This document shows, one piece after another, positions 14,075-22,366 of a stretch of DNA of 22,835 nt; position 1 is the stretch's first letter, and each line of letters opens with the position of its first letter. The notes under the pieces were generated by a model that did no database searches, had not been told where the DNA came from, and saw only the letters and a list, made by a program, of their open reading frames with translations. Position numbers and translations under genes: made by a program. Source of the DNA: a virus; the IMG/VR virus record IMGVR_UViG_3300025652_000591, positions 1-22,835 of that record. One strand, written 5' to 3'.

Positions 14075-15705
14075 TGGGTTTAGAAAATTTAAAAAGTGTA
14101 TTTCAAGAAGAATTAATTAATAACATTGAATCATTTTCATCAAATGTAATAACTAATGTAAATGATACAAAGTTAACACAATTCACTACACCTGAGTTGA
14201 GTAAATTAATAGGACAATCACCACTTGATGGGAAAAGTTGGGAAACATTATATAATCCAAATCACTCACCTAAAGATGATGTTGGTTATAATTATCCAAA
14301 TGCAAGTAGAGATAAACTAAATATAAGAAATCCTGAAGATGGTAGATTTGGATTTGCAGGTTCTTCAAGAACATCAGTAATTAGTGCGGTTGGAAAACTT
14401 ATTGGAGCATCTGGACTTTCAGGTAACTTTCAAGAATTTTTACAAGATATGGGTAAAGAGCCATATATTGTTAGTAAAATAGCTTCTAGTGGTGATTTTG
14501 GCTTAAATGGTAGATTAAATAATTTTGGTGGTAGAGATTTACCAATAGCTCGGTCTGTTACGGATGCACTAAGACTTACTAAATTTTTAACATCTCCTGC
14601 AGGTGTAGATTTTATTGCGAAACAAAACTTTTTAGGGTCTAATTCTAAGTCAGTATTTATTAGTAAAGATGGTAAATTACAACAATCAAGACAAAGATTT
14701 AAACAAACATATAATCCTATTTCTTCATTAATTCAATCTGGATTTAGAGCTGGTGGAGTTCCAATAACTTTATTTGATAAAACAGAACCAAATTTAGGAC
14801 TTGATATATTTGAATCAGATGAATATCCTGGTAATTCAACTTCATACAAAATAAACGATACTTTTACAGATGGATCTAATGAAAGTGGAAATAGTACAAA
14901 TCTTTCAGATTTTGGTAATAAATTAGTTAACTCAATAAAAGGTTTAAGTGGTATTCCAACAGATGCTAAAAGCACCTATAGGGGTAAGGGTGATAAACAC
15001 ACCTTATTAGATTTTGGTGTTAGTAATTCGGAGGTTTCAGCAAGATTAGGTAGAATACAATATAAAGAAAAAATAGAAGATGCTCACCCCAACTCAACGA
15101 AAGATGGAACAATAGAGGGTGAAGAAAACGGAATGCCATTTTATTTCAAAGATATGAGAGATGGTGCATATGTGTTTTTTAGAGCATTCATTGAGGGATT
15201 ATCAGAAAACATTTCACCAAGTTATAATTCAACACAATATATTGGGAGAAGTGAACCTGTTTATACTTACAGTATGTCGGAAAGAGAATTATCATTAACA
15301 TTAAAATTATTTGCACAAACAAAAGATGAGTTAAGTATGATTTATAAAAAAATGAATAAATTAACATCACTTTGTTATCCTGAATATTTTAAAGATGAGG
15401 TTATAACATTAGTTGAAGATGAAGCGACACAAACAAGTTCAGAGGTATTAACAAAAATTGGTTATGGTAATAGAATGAAAGCACCCTTGACAAAATTAAG
15501 AATAGGTGATATGTTTGGTGGTAGTAACTCTGAACTTCAAGGATATATAAAATCATTATCTTATTCAGTAGACCAAGCTTCACCATATGAAACAGAAGTT
15601 GGAAAAAGAGTTCCAAAATTTGTAACAGCAACCATTGGTTACCAAGTTATACATTCTACAGTGCCAAATCTTGAAACTAAATTTTATGGATATATCGGAG
15701 ATTAA
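14074..15705 (+). CDS. Baseplate tail-tube initiator / cap protein
   Basis: The 543-residue protein starts in a TAATG overlap with the tape measure and precedes the LysM baseplate gene. This is the place of tube-initiator proteins (T4 gp48/gp54 type). Residues 1-330 are Gly/Asn/Ser-rich with helices (MGLENLKSVFQEEL; TDALRLTKFLTSPAG). Residues about 360-540 include FKDMRDGAYVFFRAFIEGL, YIGRSEPVYTYSMSERELSL, TKDELSMIYKKMNKLTSL, then GYIKSLSYSVDQASPYET and KFVTATIGYQVIH. This beta-rich tube-like segment is typical of initiators. Which T4 protein it replaces cannot be settled by eye. Confidence 0.65.
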   Translation: MGLENLKSVFQEELINNIESFSSNVITNVNDTKLTQFTTPELSKLIGQSPLDGKSWETLYNPNHSPKDDVGYNYPNASRDKLNIRNPEDGRFGFAGSSRTSVISAVGKLIGASGLSGNFQEFLQDMGKEPYIVSKIASSGDFGLNGRLNNFGGRDLPIARSVTDALRLTKFLTSPAGVDFIAKQNFLGSNSKSVFISKDGKLQQSRQRFKQTYNPISSLIQSGFRAGGVPITLFDKTEPNLGLDIFESDEYPGNSTSYKINDTFTDGSNESGNSTNLSDFGNKLVNSIKGLSGIPTDAKSTYRGKGDKHTLLDFGVSNSEVSARLGRIQYKEKIEDAHPNSTKDGTIEGEENGMPFYFKDMRDGAYVFFRAFIEGLSENISPSYNSTQYIGRSEPVYTYSMSERELSLTLKLFAQTKDELSMIYKKMNKLTSLCYPEYFKDEVITLVEDEATQTSSEVLTKIGYGNRMKAPLTKLRIGDMFGGSNSELQGYIKSLSYSVDQASPYETEVGKRVPKFVTATIGYQVIHSTVPNLETKFYGYIGD

Positions 15706-15707
15706 AA

Positions 15708-15977
15708 ATGTCAAGATATAAATCTACAGATAAAAACAAAAAAAGTAATAAAAAATATTATGAAACAACTATTTACAAAAAAGTAGAAGAAAAGAATAGT
15801 GATTCATATTTTATTGCTGTTGAAGGTGATAGGTGTGATAATTTAGCAAATAGGTTTTATGGTGATTCCACATTATGGTGGTTCATAGCTAAGGTTAATA
15901 ATCTAACTACAAATAACATTCCTGCGGGAACATCATTGAGAATACCAGCCACAACAGTAGACGCTGAGGGTAGTTAA
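15708..15977 (+). CDS. LysM-domain baseplate protein, gp53-like
   Basis: An 89-residue protein. Residues 1-32 are Lys-rich. Residues about 34-80 form a LysM fold: DSYFIAVEGDRCDNLANRFY, then GDSTLWWFIAKVNNLTTNNI, then PAGTSLRIP. In T4-like and P2-like phages such a small LysM protein (gp53 or gpX type) joins the baseplate hub, where it acts as a structural binder and not as a cell wall enzyme. It sits between the tube initiator and hub genes with 2-base gaps on each side. Confidence 0.82.
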   Translation: MSRYKSTDKNKKSNKKYYETTIYKKVEEKNSDSYFIAVEGDRCDNLANRFYGDSTLWWFIAKVNNLTTNNIPAGTSLRIPATTVDAEGS

Positions 15978-15979
15978 AA

Positions 15980-18900
15980 ATGTCAATCAATAAACGAATT
16001 TTTGGAACACCTTTAACAGGTATTGTCAAGAAAAAATTAGAAGCTAGACAAGGAGTAACTGATAATTTAGAACCAGGACAATCCTTAGAGGGTAGAAATA
16101 TAGCAGTATCTAATTATGATTATGCTAATAAATTACCATTTGTAAGAATGTGGACATCTGTTAAAATCTTTGAAACTGCTGATATAGAGGAACTTGAAAC
16201 AATACCAGCTTCTGAACTCAATGACCCAAGTCCTGAAACTCTTGTTAATTTAAGAAAAAAAGCTATTAAAGATAAAAAACTTGATATAGAATTAGATAAA
16301 ACAAGAGTTAAAGAGATAAAAGATAAAAATGGTAAACTTAAATACTACGCAATTGTAGCTGCTACAAGAGACCAACAAACATTTGACCGTAAAATATATG
16401 AAATTGGAAATCATAATTATTTAAAAAATTATGGTGAAGCTACACCAAATGAATCTGTTTCTAAAGCATTTTCAAATGAATCAGAAAAAAATCCATTAAT
16501 GAAACCACAATCAGGTATTACATCTATAACATCTGAAACAGAAGGTTCATTAGGTTTAATAAAAAAAACAGTTGTAAATTTTGTAGTTCATAACTTTTAT
16601 GATTTTGATAACATATTTTCAAAATACTTTTTAGCTCCAGGTGCACAAATATTTGTAGATTTTGGATTCGCAGATATACCTAATTTATACAGACCTCAAG
16701 ATTTAATTACTTTTTCTGAACAAGACAATGGTGGTTTACAGAAATATTTGTATGATGAAAAAATAGGATTCATAACAAAAAATCTCGGTGATGTAGAAGT
16801 ACTACAAGGAATAGTTACTGATTATAGTGCTACTGTAAGACAAGATGGTGGTGTGGATTGTTCAGTTACCTTAACATCAAAAAATGGTGCACTACTTAGT
16901 TTTGCAACAGATGATGACATTGTAATGAGAGTAAAATCTATTTTAACAAGAGGTATTTTGTATTTAGGTTTAAGAGCAGTAGTTGGAAATTTAGATAATG
17001 ATGGTAATTATATTGATGATGATGACAAAGATTTAGAACAATTAATGTCAACACCAAATGCTAGTTCAACATCAGACACTATTGAAACTTATAATAAAAA
17101 TTTAATATTATTAGCAAAACAAGAATTGTCAGGTAAATCTGGTCCTGAAGGAAATTCAATTAGGACAGGTGTTTTTGTAGAAAATTTAAATGCAGACAAC
17201 ACTTTTATTACTTGGGGTCTATTTGAAGATTTAATTATTAATTCTCAATTTGGTTTTGGAAAAGATAATGACGACATAGATAAAGGTAAAAATCTACAAG
17301 TTAAAATGAACTCATCAAATTCATTTACACGGTGGACAAATCTGAGTATAGCAAAACAACATGTTTTATCTCAAGTACCTGAAGATATACCAACTTTTAT
17401 GTTTCCTGAATGGTGGTATAATGATGATCCAGATGAAGCTGGTGGTTCTTATTCATATCAAAAAGGAAAATCACCTGTGGCATTTAAAGATTTTTCTGAA
17501 GAAGAAGATTCTGAATCATTGGAATTGGAAACTAAAGCAGATATAATATTAAACAGAATACCAATCAGAGAAGTTTTTATTAATGTAGATATGATTGTAG
17601 AAGCTTTTGAAAAAAACTCAGATGTTAAAAAAGTGGTACAAGAAATTTTAGAAAATGTAAATAAACAAGGTAATGGTTTATTTGATTGGAGAATGAAACA
17701 AGGTGAAACAGATGCTGAAATAGAAATAATAGATGCCAATTATACAATTACATCTGAAAATAAAGATTTAAATGAAGATGAACTTTTTGTGTTTAATGTC
17801 AATTCTCCCAACTCAATGATTAAAGATTATAATTTAGACTTTAAGTTACCATCAGGTAATATTGGTAATATGTATGCGATACAAGGAATGGGTGTGGGTG
17901 ATACATTGTTTTCAACAAATAAAGCTGTTCAAGAAGCAATAGCTATAAATTCACTTGATAAAGATTTATTAAAAATCATATATGAACCTGATATGGGTAA
18001 TTATAGAGCTGAACAATTATTAGACGAACCAAAGGTAGATTCGGAAGTCTTCAATGTGTTTACATCAGTTGACAATTTGTTTGATAACAATGTTTATAAA
18101 ATATCAACAACAGATAGTCCTAAAATAATAGAAGGTACTGAATTACCATTAACATCTGAAAAAGCTACAACCTCAAATCAAGATAATCAACCAAAAATCA
18201 CAGCTGATGAAATAATGAAAACAAGTAATGAAACTCTTGAGTCTGCAGGTTATAAAATAGCTAAAACTTTTAAAGAATATTATAATTATAAAATAAACTC
18301 ATCTGTTCAAGAAGATATACCCAATTTATTACCTTATACTTTAAATTTAACAATTTTAGGTATAGCTTCAATTCAAGTGGGTGATACTTTTAAAGTAGAT
18401 TATTTACCTAAAAGGTATCAAGAATCAAGTTATTTACAGGTGATAAAAGTAACACATGAAATTGGTCCAGGTGGTTGGTATACCGCATTAGATACACAAT
18501 TCAGATTATTACCTGAAAAAACTGGTATAATAAATAATACTAATCAGAAAGAGAGAATCAGATTATCTCCAACAGCTGTATCAAGTTTACCTTGTGAAGA
18601 CAAAATTGAATCTAATGATGGTTGGTTTGATGATACTGTAAAAATAGCAGATTTTGCACCTTACATGACTGATATTGAAGTAAAATCTAATCCAGATTGG
18701 GCATTTGACTTCGCTTTAGAGTTCAATGTCTCTAGAGAATTAGAAGGTAAAATTAAGGATGCAGATGGTGAGATTCAAAATTTTGAGGGAGGTTTCAATG
18801 CTACATTTTTTGATAAAAATAAAGTAAATGCAGCTTTACGAAGTGTTCAAGGATCTCAAAATGATAATGATTTTCTTGACCAATATGATAGAGGAAGATC

Positions 18901-19099
18901 AGTTGGTTTAGGATACTCCTATACTGGAGGATCAAGTATTTTTATCGTTCATCCACCTGACATAATATTAAGACCTGGTGACAGATACACAATGTTAGTT
19001 TATGGTGATAAAATAGCTATATTAGACCAAAGTAATCCATATTACCAAAAAACTTTTAAATTTTTTCAAAATTTTATTGGTAGTCAATTTCGAAAATAG
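15980..19099 (+). CDS. Large baseplate hub protein
   Basis: A 1039-residue structural protein, the last gene of the tail operon. Residues about 50-65 read NKLPFVRMWTSVKIF, seen at the start of hub proteins of marine myoviruses. Residues about 190-310 include LGLIKKTVVNFVVHNFYDFD, FVDFGFADIPNLYRPQDLI and LQGIVTDYSATVRQDGGVDC, a strand pattern like the gp27/gpD hub fold. Residues about 775-845 (NLLPYTLNLTILGIASIQVG, then GGWYTALDTQFRLLP) resemble the closing part of that hub fold. The C-terminal 190 residues form a further beta domain. I see no lysozyme domain, so the T4 gp5 activity must come from elsewhere, perhaps the GH108 protein at 10322. Confidence 0.7.
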   Translation: MSINKRIFGTPLTGIVKKKLEARQGVTDNLEPGQSLEGRNIAVSNYDYANKLPFVRMWTSVKIFETADIEELETIPASELNDPSPETLVNLRKKAIKDKKLDIELDKTRVKEIKDKNGKLKYYAIVAATRDQQTFDRKIYEIGNHNYLKNYGEATPNESVSKAFSNESEKNPLMKPQSGITSITSETEGSLGLIKKTVVNFVVHNFYDFDNIFSKYFLAPGAQIFVDFGFADIPNLYRPQDLITFSEQDNGGLQKYLYDEKIGFITKNLGDVEVLQGIVTDYSATVRQDGGVDCSVTLTSKNGALLSFATDDDIVMRVKSILTRGILYLGLRAVVGNLDNDGNYIDDDDKDLEQLMSTPNASSTSDTIETYNKNLILLAKQELSGKSGPEGNSIRTGVFVENLNADNTFITWGLFEDLIINSQFGFGKDNDDIDKGKNLQVKMNSSNSFTRWTNLSIAKQHVLSQVPEDIPTFMFPEWWYNDDPDEAGGSYSYQKGKSPVAFKDFSEEEDSESLELETKADIILNRIPIREVFINVDMIVEAFEKNSDVKKVVQEILENVNKQGNGLFDWRMKQGETDAEIEIIDANYTITSENKDLNEDELFVFNVNSPNSMIKDYNLDFKLPSGNIGNMYAIQGMGVGDTLFSTNKAVQEAIAINSLDKDLLKIIYEPDMGNYRAEQLLDEPKVDSEVFNVFTSVDNLFDNNVYKISTTDSPKIIEGTELPLTSEKATTSNQDNQPKITADEIMKTSNETLESAGYKIAKTFKEYYNYKINSSVQEDIPNLLPYTLNLTILGIASIQVGDTFKVDYLPKRYQESSYLQVIKVTHEIGPGGWYTALDTQFRLLPEKTGIINNTNQKERIRLSPTAVSSLPCEDKIESNDGWFDDTVKIADFAPYMTDIEVKSNPDWAFDFALEFNVSRELEGKIKDADGEIQNFEGGFNATFFDKNKVNAALRSVQGSQNDNDFLDQYDRGRSVGLGYSYTGGSSIFIVHPPDIILRPGDRYTMLVYGDKIAILDQSNPYYQKTFKFFQNFIGSQFRK

Positions 19100-19100
19100 A

Positions 19101-19141
19101 TTAAAAAAAAGCTTGTTTTATTCAAATAAATGTTATATATT
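19101..19141 (+). promoter_or_regulatory. Sigma-70-like promoter for the polymerase-like gene
   Basis: TTAAAAAAAAGC (A-tract like an UP element) is followed by TTGTTT (19113-19118), a 17-base spacer, and TATATT (19136-19141). The A-tract through GCTTG is shared with the promoter at 22239. The start of transcription expected 6-8 bases downstream falls at about 19147-19149, right at the ATG (19150). Confidence 0.65.
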
Positions 19142-19149
19142 GAGATACG

Positions 19150-20394
19150 ATGTATTGTGTTATACCTATATTTAAAGAACCTTTCCTACATCCATTACAC
19201 AAAAACAATGGATTATCAGCTCTATGGTGTCAACCAGAATCTGCAGAAGAACCATTCTTTATAATTCAAAAACATCCTGATTCGGATGATATACTTCAAG
19301 ATTACAAGTGGTTAGATGAAGAATTTATTGTAACACCTGATAAAAAAATATTAAATCATTTCTATGAATTTAAAGATGTAGTGGATAAAAACTTCATTTG
19401 GTGGAATGAAACGGGTAAACCATTTGATAAAAATATATCTAATAATGCAATAGATTTTCTGAGTAATAAGTTCTACAATGTTAAAAAACTTAACGAAATC
19501 ATACCATTATCGAAACATAATGAGTATTGTAGTGACATCTATAAGGGAATGGCTAGAGCATATACAGGTGAGAATGATGATTATATGAATGATGTTGTGA
19601 ATGCATTTACATCAATTGAGAAAAATGGTATCAAGGTTTCAGATGATATTTGTGACATATTTGATATGAGAGTTAAGAAACATATATCTAATGGTAAATT
19701 ATATTCACAATACAATCTATGGACAACAACAGGTCGTCCAAGTAATTCATTTGGTTCAGTTAACTTTGCAGCTCTACCACCTGAGAAGAGAAAAGGGTTT
19801 GTGGCTGAAAATGATTCATTGATAGAATTTGACTTTGATGCATATCACTTGAGGTTAATCGCTGACTTGGTTGATTATGATTTTGGTAAAGATTCAGTAC
19901 ATCAACACCTTGCAGATTTCTATGGTTCAACATATGAAGAATCTAAACAAATATCATTTAAATTACTTTATGGGGGAATAACAAAGGAAATAAGAGAAAA
20001 AGTACCTTTTTTCAATAAAGTACATAATTATATAAATAAGAAGTGGAGTGAAATAAATACTCATAATCTTGTTTATACTGATATTTATAGACGGAAACTA
20101 TTATTTAAGAACTATGAAGATATGAATAGAAATAAAGTTTTTAACTATTTAATTCAGGCTTATGAGACAGAATCAAATATTAAGAAGATTTTATTAATTC
20201 AAGACTATTTATTAGGGAAGAAGACAAAATTGGTTTTATATGGATATGATAGTTTCTTATTTGACTTTTCAAACCAAGATGGAGTGGAAACTTTGAGAGA
20301 AATAAAATCAATTTTAGAAGAAAACAAACATTACACCAAATCCAAAATGGGTTTAAATTATGGTGAAATGCAAGACATTACAAAGAGGTTATAA
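19150..20394 (+). CDS. Compact family-A DNA polymerase-like protein with altered motifs
   Basis: A 414-residue protein whose residues 190-414 follow the order of PolA motifs. TGRPSNSFGSVNFAALP (194-210) matches TGRLSSxxPNLQNIP. Motif A is FDFDAYHLRLIA (Asp228, Arg235). Motif B is ESKQISFKLLYG (Lys266, Phe270, Tyr274, Gly275). FNYLIQAYETES (331-342) matches the NxxIQG region, and motif C is LYGYDSFLFDF (Asp367). Both metal-binding Asp residues are kept. The motif A Glu (ELR) is His233, and motif C His-Asp-Glu is Tyr-Asp-Ser. The first 190 residues show no exonuclease motif I recognise. T4-like phages normally use a family-B polymerase, so this may be a repair or accessory enzyme, a primase-like activity or a non-catalytic relic. 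The start lies directly at the promoter, without a good ribosome site. Confidence 0.75.
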   Translation: MYCVIPIFKEPFLHPLHKNNGLSALWCQPESAEEPFFIIQKHPDSDDILQDYKWLDEEFIVTPDKKILNHFYEFKDVVDKNFIWWNETGKPFDKNISNNAIDFLSNKFYNVKKLNEIIPLSKHNEYCSDIYKGMARAYTGENDDYMNDVVNAFTSIEKNGIKVSDDICDIFDMRVKKHISNGKLYSQYNLWTTTGRPSNSFGSVNFAALPPEKRKGFVAENDSLIEFDFDAYHLRLIADLVDYDFGKDSVHQHLADFYGSTYEESKQISFKLLYGGITKEIREKVPFFNKVHNYINKKWSEINTHNLVYTDIYRRKLLFKNYEDMNRNKVFNYLIQAYETESNIKKILLIQDYLLGKKTKLVLYGYDSFLFDFSNQDGVETLREIKSILEENKHYTKSKMGLNYGEMQDITKRL

Positions 20395-20395
20395 T

Positions 20396-21844
20396 ATGAC
20401 AAATATTTCAGAAATCATAGAAGAGATTTTAGTAGAATGGGCATATCGTGTTCACGATGGAATGCCTAATCCAAAAAACGCACAACACATCCACGAACTT
20501 CGTGAATCAATGGAAGAATTGAATTTACCAAATAAAGTTATATATGAAGTTATTAATAATTTAATTAATGAAGAAGATGATGATGAAGAAAAAGTAACAT
20601 TTAAACACGATGGTGAAACACATACAATTACAATGAAAACTGCTAGAAAATATGCTTCAGATATAAAACAAGGTAATTCAACTAATGAAAAAGAGGCTGC
20701 TGTAAAAGCAGCTAACTTAGATAGTGGTGATGGTAGTGAACCTGAAAAGGAAACCAAACCACCTATGAAAATTGATGCTAACCCATTTGATGATAACGAA
20801 GATAAAGAAAAAGAAAAACCAACGGATGACAATAAATCATTACAAAAAGAAAAACAAGAATTTTTATTAGATATAACTTCTGGATTATTAGAAACATCGA
20901 GTGAGGTTAGTGGTGAGGGTAGATTTAATATGTCTAAAGACGATTTAGGAAAATACAAATCTTATCTTGAGGGAAATAAACCTGAAATACCAAACTATGA
21001 TATAAGTGATGATGAAGTGGATGAAGTTATTGGTATATTGAAATCTACATTAGGTGAAAATTATCAAAAATTTGTACAAAGAGTTAAGAAAAAAGGTGAC
21101 CCACCTAAACAATATTCTACTGGCGATGCTGGAAAAGAAAGAGTATTTTCTTGTTTAAAACATTATATGTCAACTGGAGGTAGAAGTACAATAACAGGTG
21201 AATTTGTTCCATTTTCAGAATCACAATTAGATCATGTAACATCATTAGATAATGGTGGTGTTGACGGACCTGAAAATTGGGAATGGATGGAATCAAGATT
21301 TAATCAATTTAAAGGAGCTCTGTCAGATGAGGATGTAATGAATAAAATTAAATCTGATTTAGATAAATCTCCTGATGAAGATAAATTAAAACAATTAAAT
21401 CAATCCTTTAGAAAATATTCAAAAGAAGCATTTATAAATTATTATAGTAATAAATTTAAAGATGGTGGAACTGCTGGTATAACTGAAGAATCTTTAAAAA
21501 GTATGACTGGTAAAAACATTGAGGCTATGATTAAGGGGTGGAATAAAAATAATCCAGATGGCACTGAGTTTTTTATACCAAGATATGGTTCTAAAAAAGA
21601 CGATACAGGTAAAGCTATTGATAGAAAATCAGGAAGAGCTTCAGGTGGTCGTATAGCTTCTAAACCAGAATTGATAAGTAGATTTTTAGAAAAATCTAAA
21701 GCTAGTGGTGTAGATATACCAACTAAAGCTGAAACTGATAGTATTGACAAAGATTTTGAAATTATTACTAATGAGTTGAATAAACAAAAAGGTAAAATAT
21801 CTAATTTAAAACAAAAAATTAAAACACAAAAAGCTGAACAATAA
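20396..21844 (+). CDS. HNH-like domain protein with marine-phage N-terminal domain
   Basis: A 482-residue protein. The ATG at 20396 has AAGAGG (20382-20387) before it and overlaps the polymerase stop region. Residues 1-60 (ISEIIEEILVEWAYRVHDGM, then PNPKNAQHIHELRESMEEL) form a conserved domain I know only from marine T4-like phages. Residues 60-170 are acidic and disordered. Residues about 250-310 look like an HNH fold: TITGEFVPFSESQLDHVTSL, then NGGVDGPENWEWMESRFN and QFKG. The first His is His280 (after Asp279) and the central Asn is Asn294; the usual last His is Asn303, followed by KG (306-307). Zinc cysteines are absent. The C-terminus is a long Lys-rich coiled coil. It may be a nuclease acting on DNA, possibly packaged, since ILVE at 11-14 resembles a prohead protease site. 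Confidence 0.65.
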   Translation: MTNISEIIEEILVEWAYRVHDGMPNPKNAQHIHELRESMEELNLPNKVIYEVINNLINEEDDDEEKVTFKHDGETHTITMKTARKYASDIKQGNSTNEKEAAVKAANLDSGDGSEPEKETKPPMKIDANPFDDNEDKEKEKPTDDNKSLQKEKQEFLLDITSGLLETSSEVSGEGRFNMSKDDLGKYKSYLEGNKPEIPNYDISDDEVDEVIGILKSTLGENYQKFVQRVKKKGDPPKQYSTGDAGKERVFSCLKHYMSTGGRSTITGEFVPFSESQLDHVTSLDNGGVDGPENWEWMESRFNQFKGALSDEDVMNKIKSDLDKSPDEDKLKQLNQSFRKYSKEAFINYYSNKFKDGGTAGITEESLKSMTGKNIEAMIKGWNKNNPDGTEFFIPRYGSKKDDTGKAIDRKSGRASGGRIASKPELISRFLEKSKASGVDIPTKAETDSIDKDFEIITNELNKQKGKISNLKQKIKTQKAEQ

Positions 21845-22242
21845 TGAAATCTCAATTACTAGCTACATTCACAACAAAAGATAATCTTGATGATACGATT
21901 GAGAAAATCACGGACGCATACACGATTATATTTGATAAAGTATATGTATTACAAAATGAAAACAATGTGAATGAATTAATCTGTACTTATAATGTAGATA
22001 CACAAAATGGTGTGGATTATAATAAAGTAGAGGGAACGATTTCCTTACATAGAAAAAAACATTCCAATACATTGTATACTATTAATGCATTGAATGAATG
22101 TATCAAGAATTTAAACAATGGTGTTATGGATAATAAATTTATGGTGCCGTGGGAAAACTTTAAGAATATGTTAATGGTAACAAATTCAGATGGTTTGAAC
22201 AAAATCAATACAAGAATATTCAAAATAGAAAAAATAAATTAA
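21844..22242 (+). CDS. Hypothetical 132-residue protein upstream of gp32-like gene
   Basis: This protein starts in a TAATG overlap with the HNH-like gene, so they are co-transcribed. The sequence opens MKSQLLATFTTKDNLDDTIE, continues with alternating strands (IIFDKVYVLQNENNVNELIC; EGTISLHRKKHSNTLYTINAL) and ends in WENFKNMLMVTNSDGLNKIN. This looks like a small alpha/beta fold with a helix near residues 85-95 (LNECIKNLNNG). Similar proteins occur in marine myoviruses without known function. It is soluble, with no signal peptide or membrane segment. Confidence 0.72.
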   Translation: MKSQLLATFTTKDNLDDTIEKITDAYTIIFDKVYVLQNENNVNELICTYNVDTQNGVDYNKVEGTISLHRKKHSNTLYTINALNECIKNLNNGVMDNKFMVPWENFKNMLMVTNSDGLNKINTRIFKIEKIN

Positions 22243-22280
22243 AAAAAAGCTTGACTTATATGCGATTTGTTTCGTATATT
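22239..22280 (+). promoter_or_regulatory. Sigma-70-like promoter for the gp32-like gene
   Basis: TTAAAAAAAAGC is followed by TTGACT (22251-22256), an 18-base spacer and TATATT (22275-22280). The -35 is close to consensus. The leader would be about 80 bases. TATAAATA, identical to the T4 late promoter core, lies at 22291-22298 and could add a late start. Confidence 0.75.
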
Positions 22281-22302
22281 GTAAAGATAGTATAAATAGG
22301 TT

Positions 22303-22327
22303 TTATGGTTATACGAATTAACCATAA
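22303..22327 (+). promoter_or_regulatory. Leader hairpin of the gp32-like gene
   Basis: TTATGGTTA (22303-22311) pairs perfectly with TAACCATAA (22319-22327) around a 7-base loop. From 22328 to the AGGAG ribosome site (22354-22358) the leader is A-rich and looks unpaired. The layout resembles the T4 gene 32 operator, where a structured element is followed by a single-stranded tract bound by gp32 itself. No pseudoknot partner for the loop was found. Confidence 0.55.
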
Positions 22328-22366
22328 CTGATAAACGATAAATAATAAAACACAGGAGAAGTACAA

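Noticed and set aside
20031-20038. TATAAATA, the T4 late promoter core, inside the polymerase-like gene
   Set aside because: It is within coding sequence with no nearby start codon downstream in a used frame; such octamers arise by chance in A/T-rich DNA.
20452-20958. Minus-strand frame of 168 codons, and another at 21442-21855
   Set aside because: They are shadows of the HNH-like protein gene, with low-complexity Ser/Leu/Phe content and no ribosome site.
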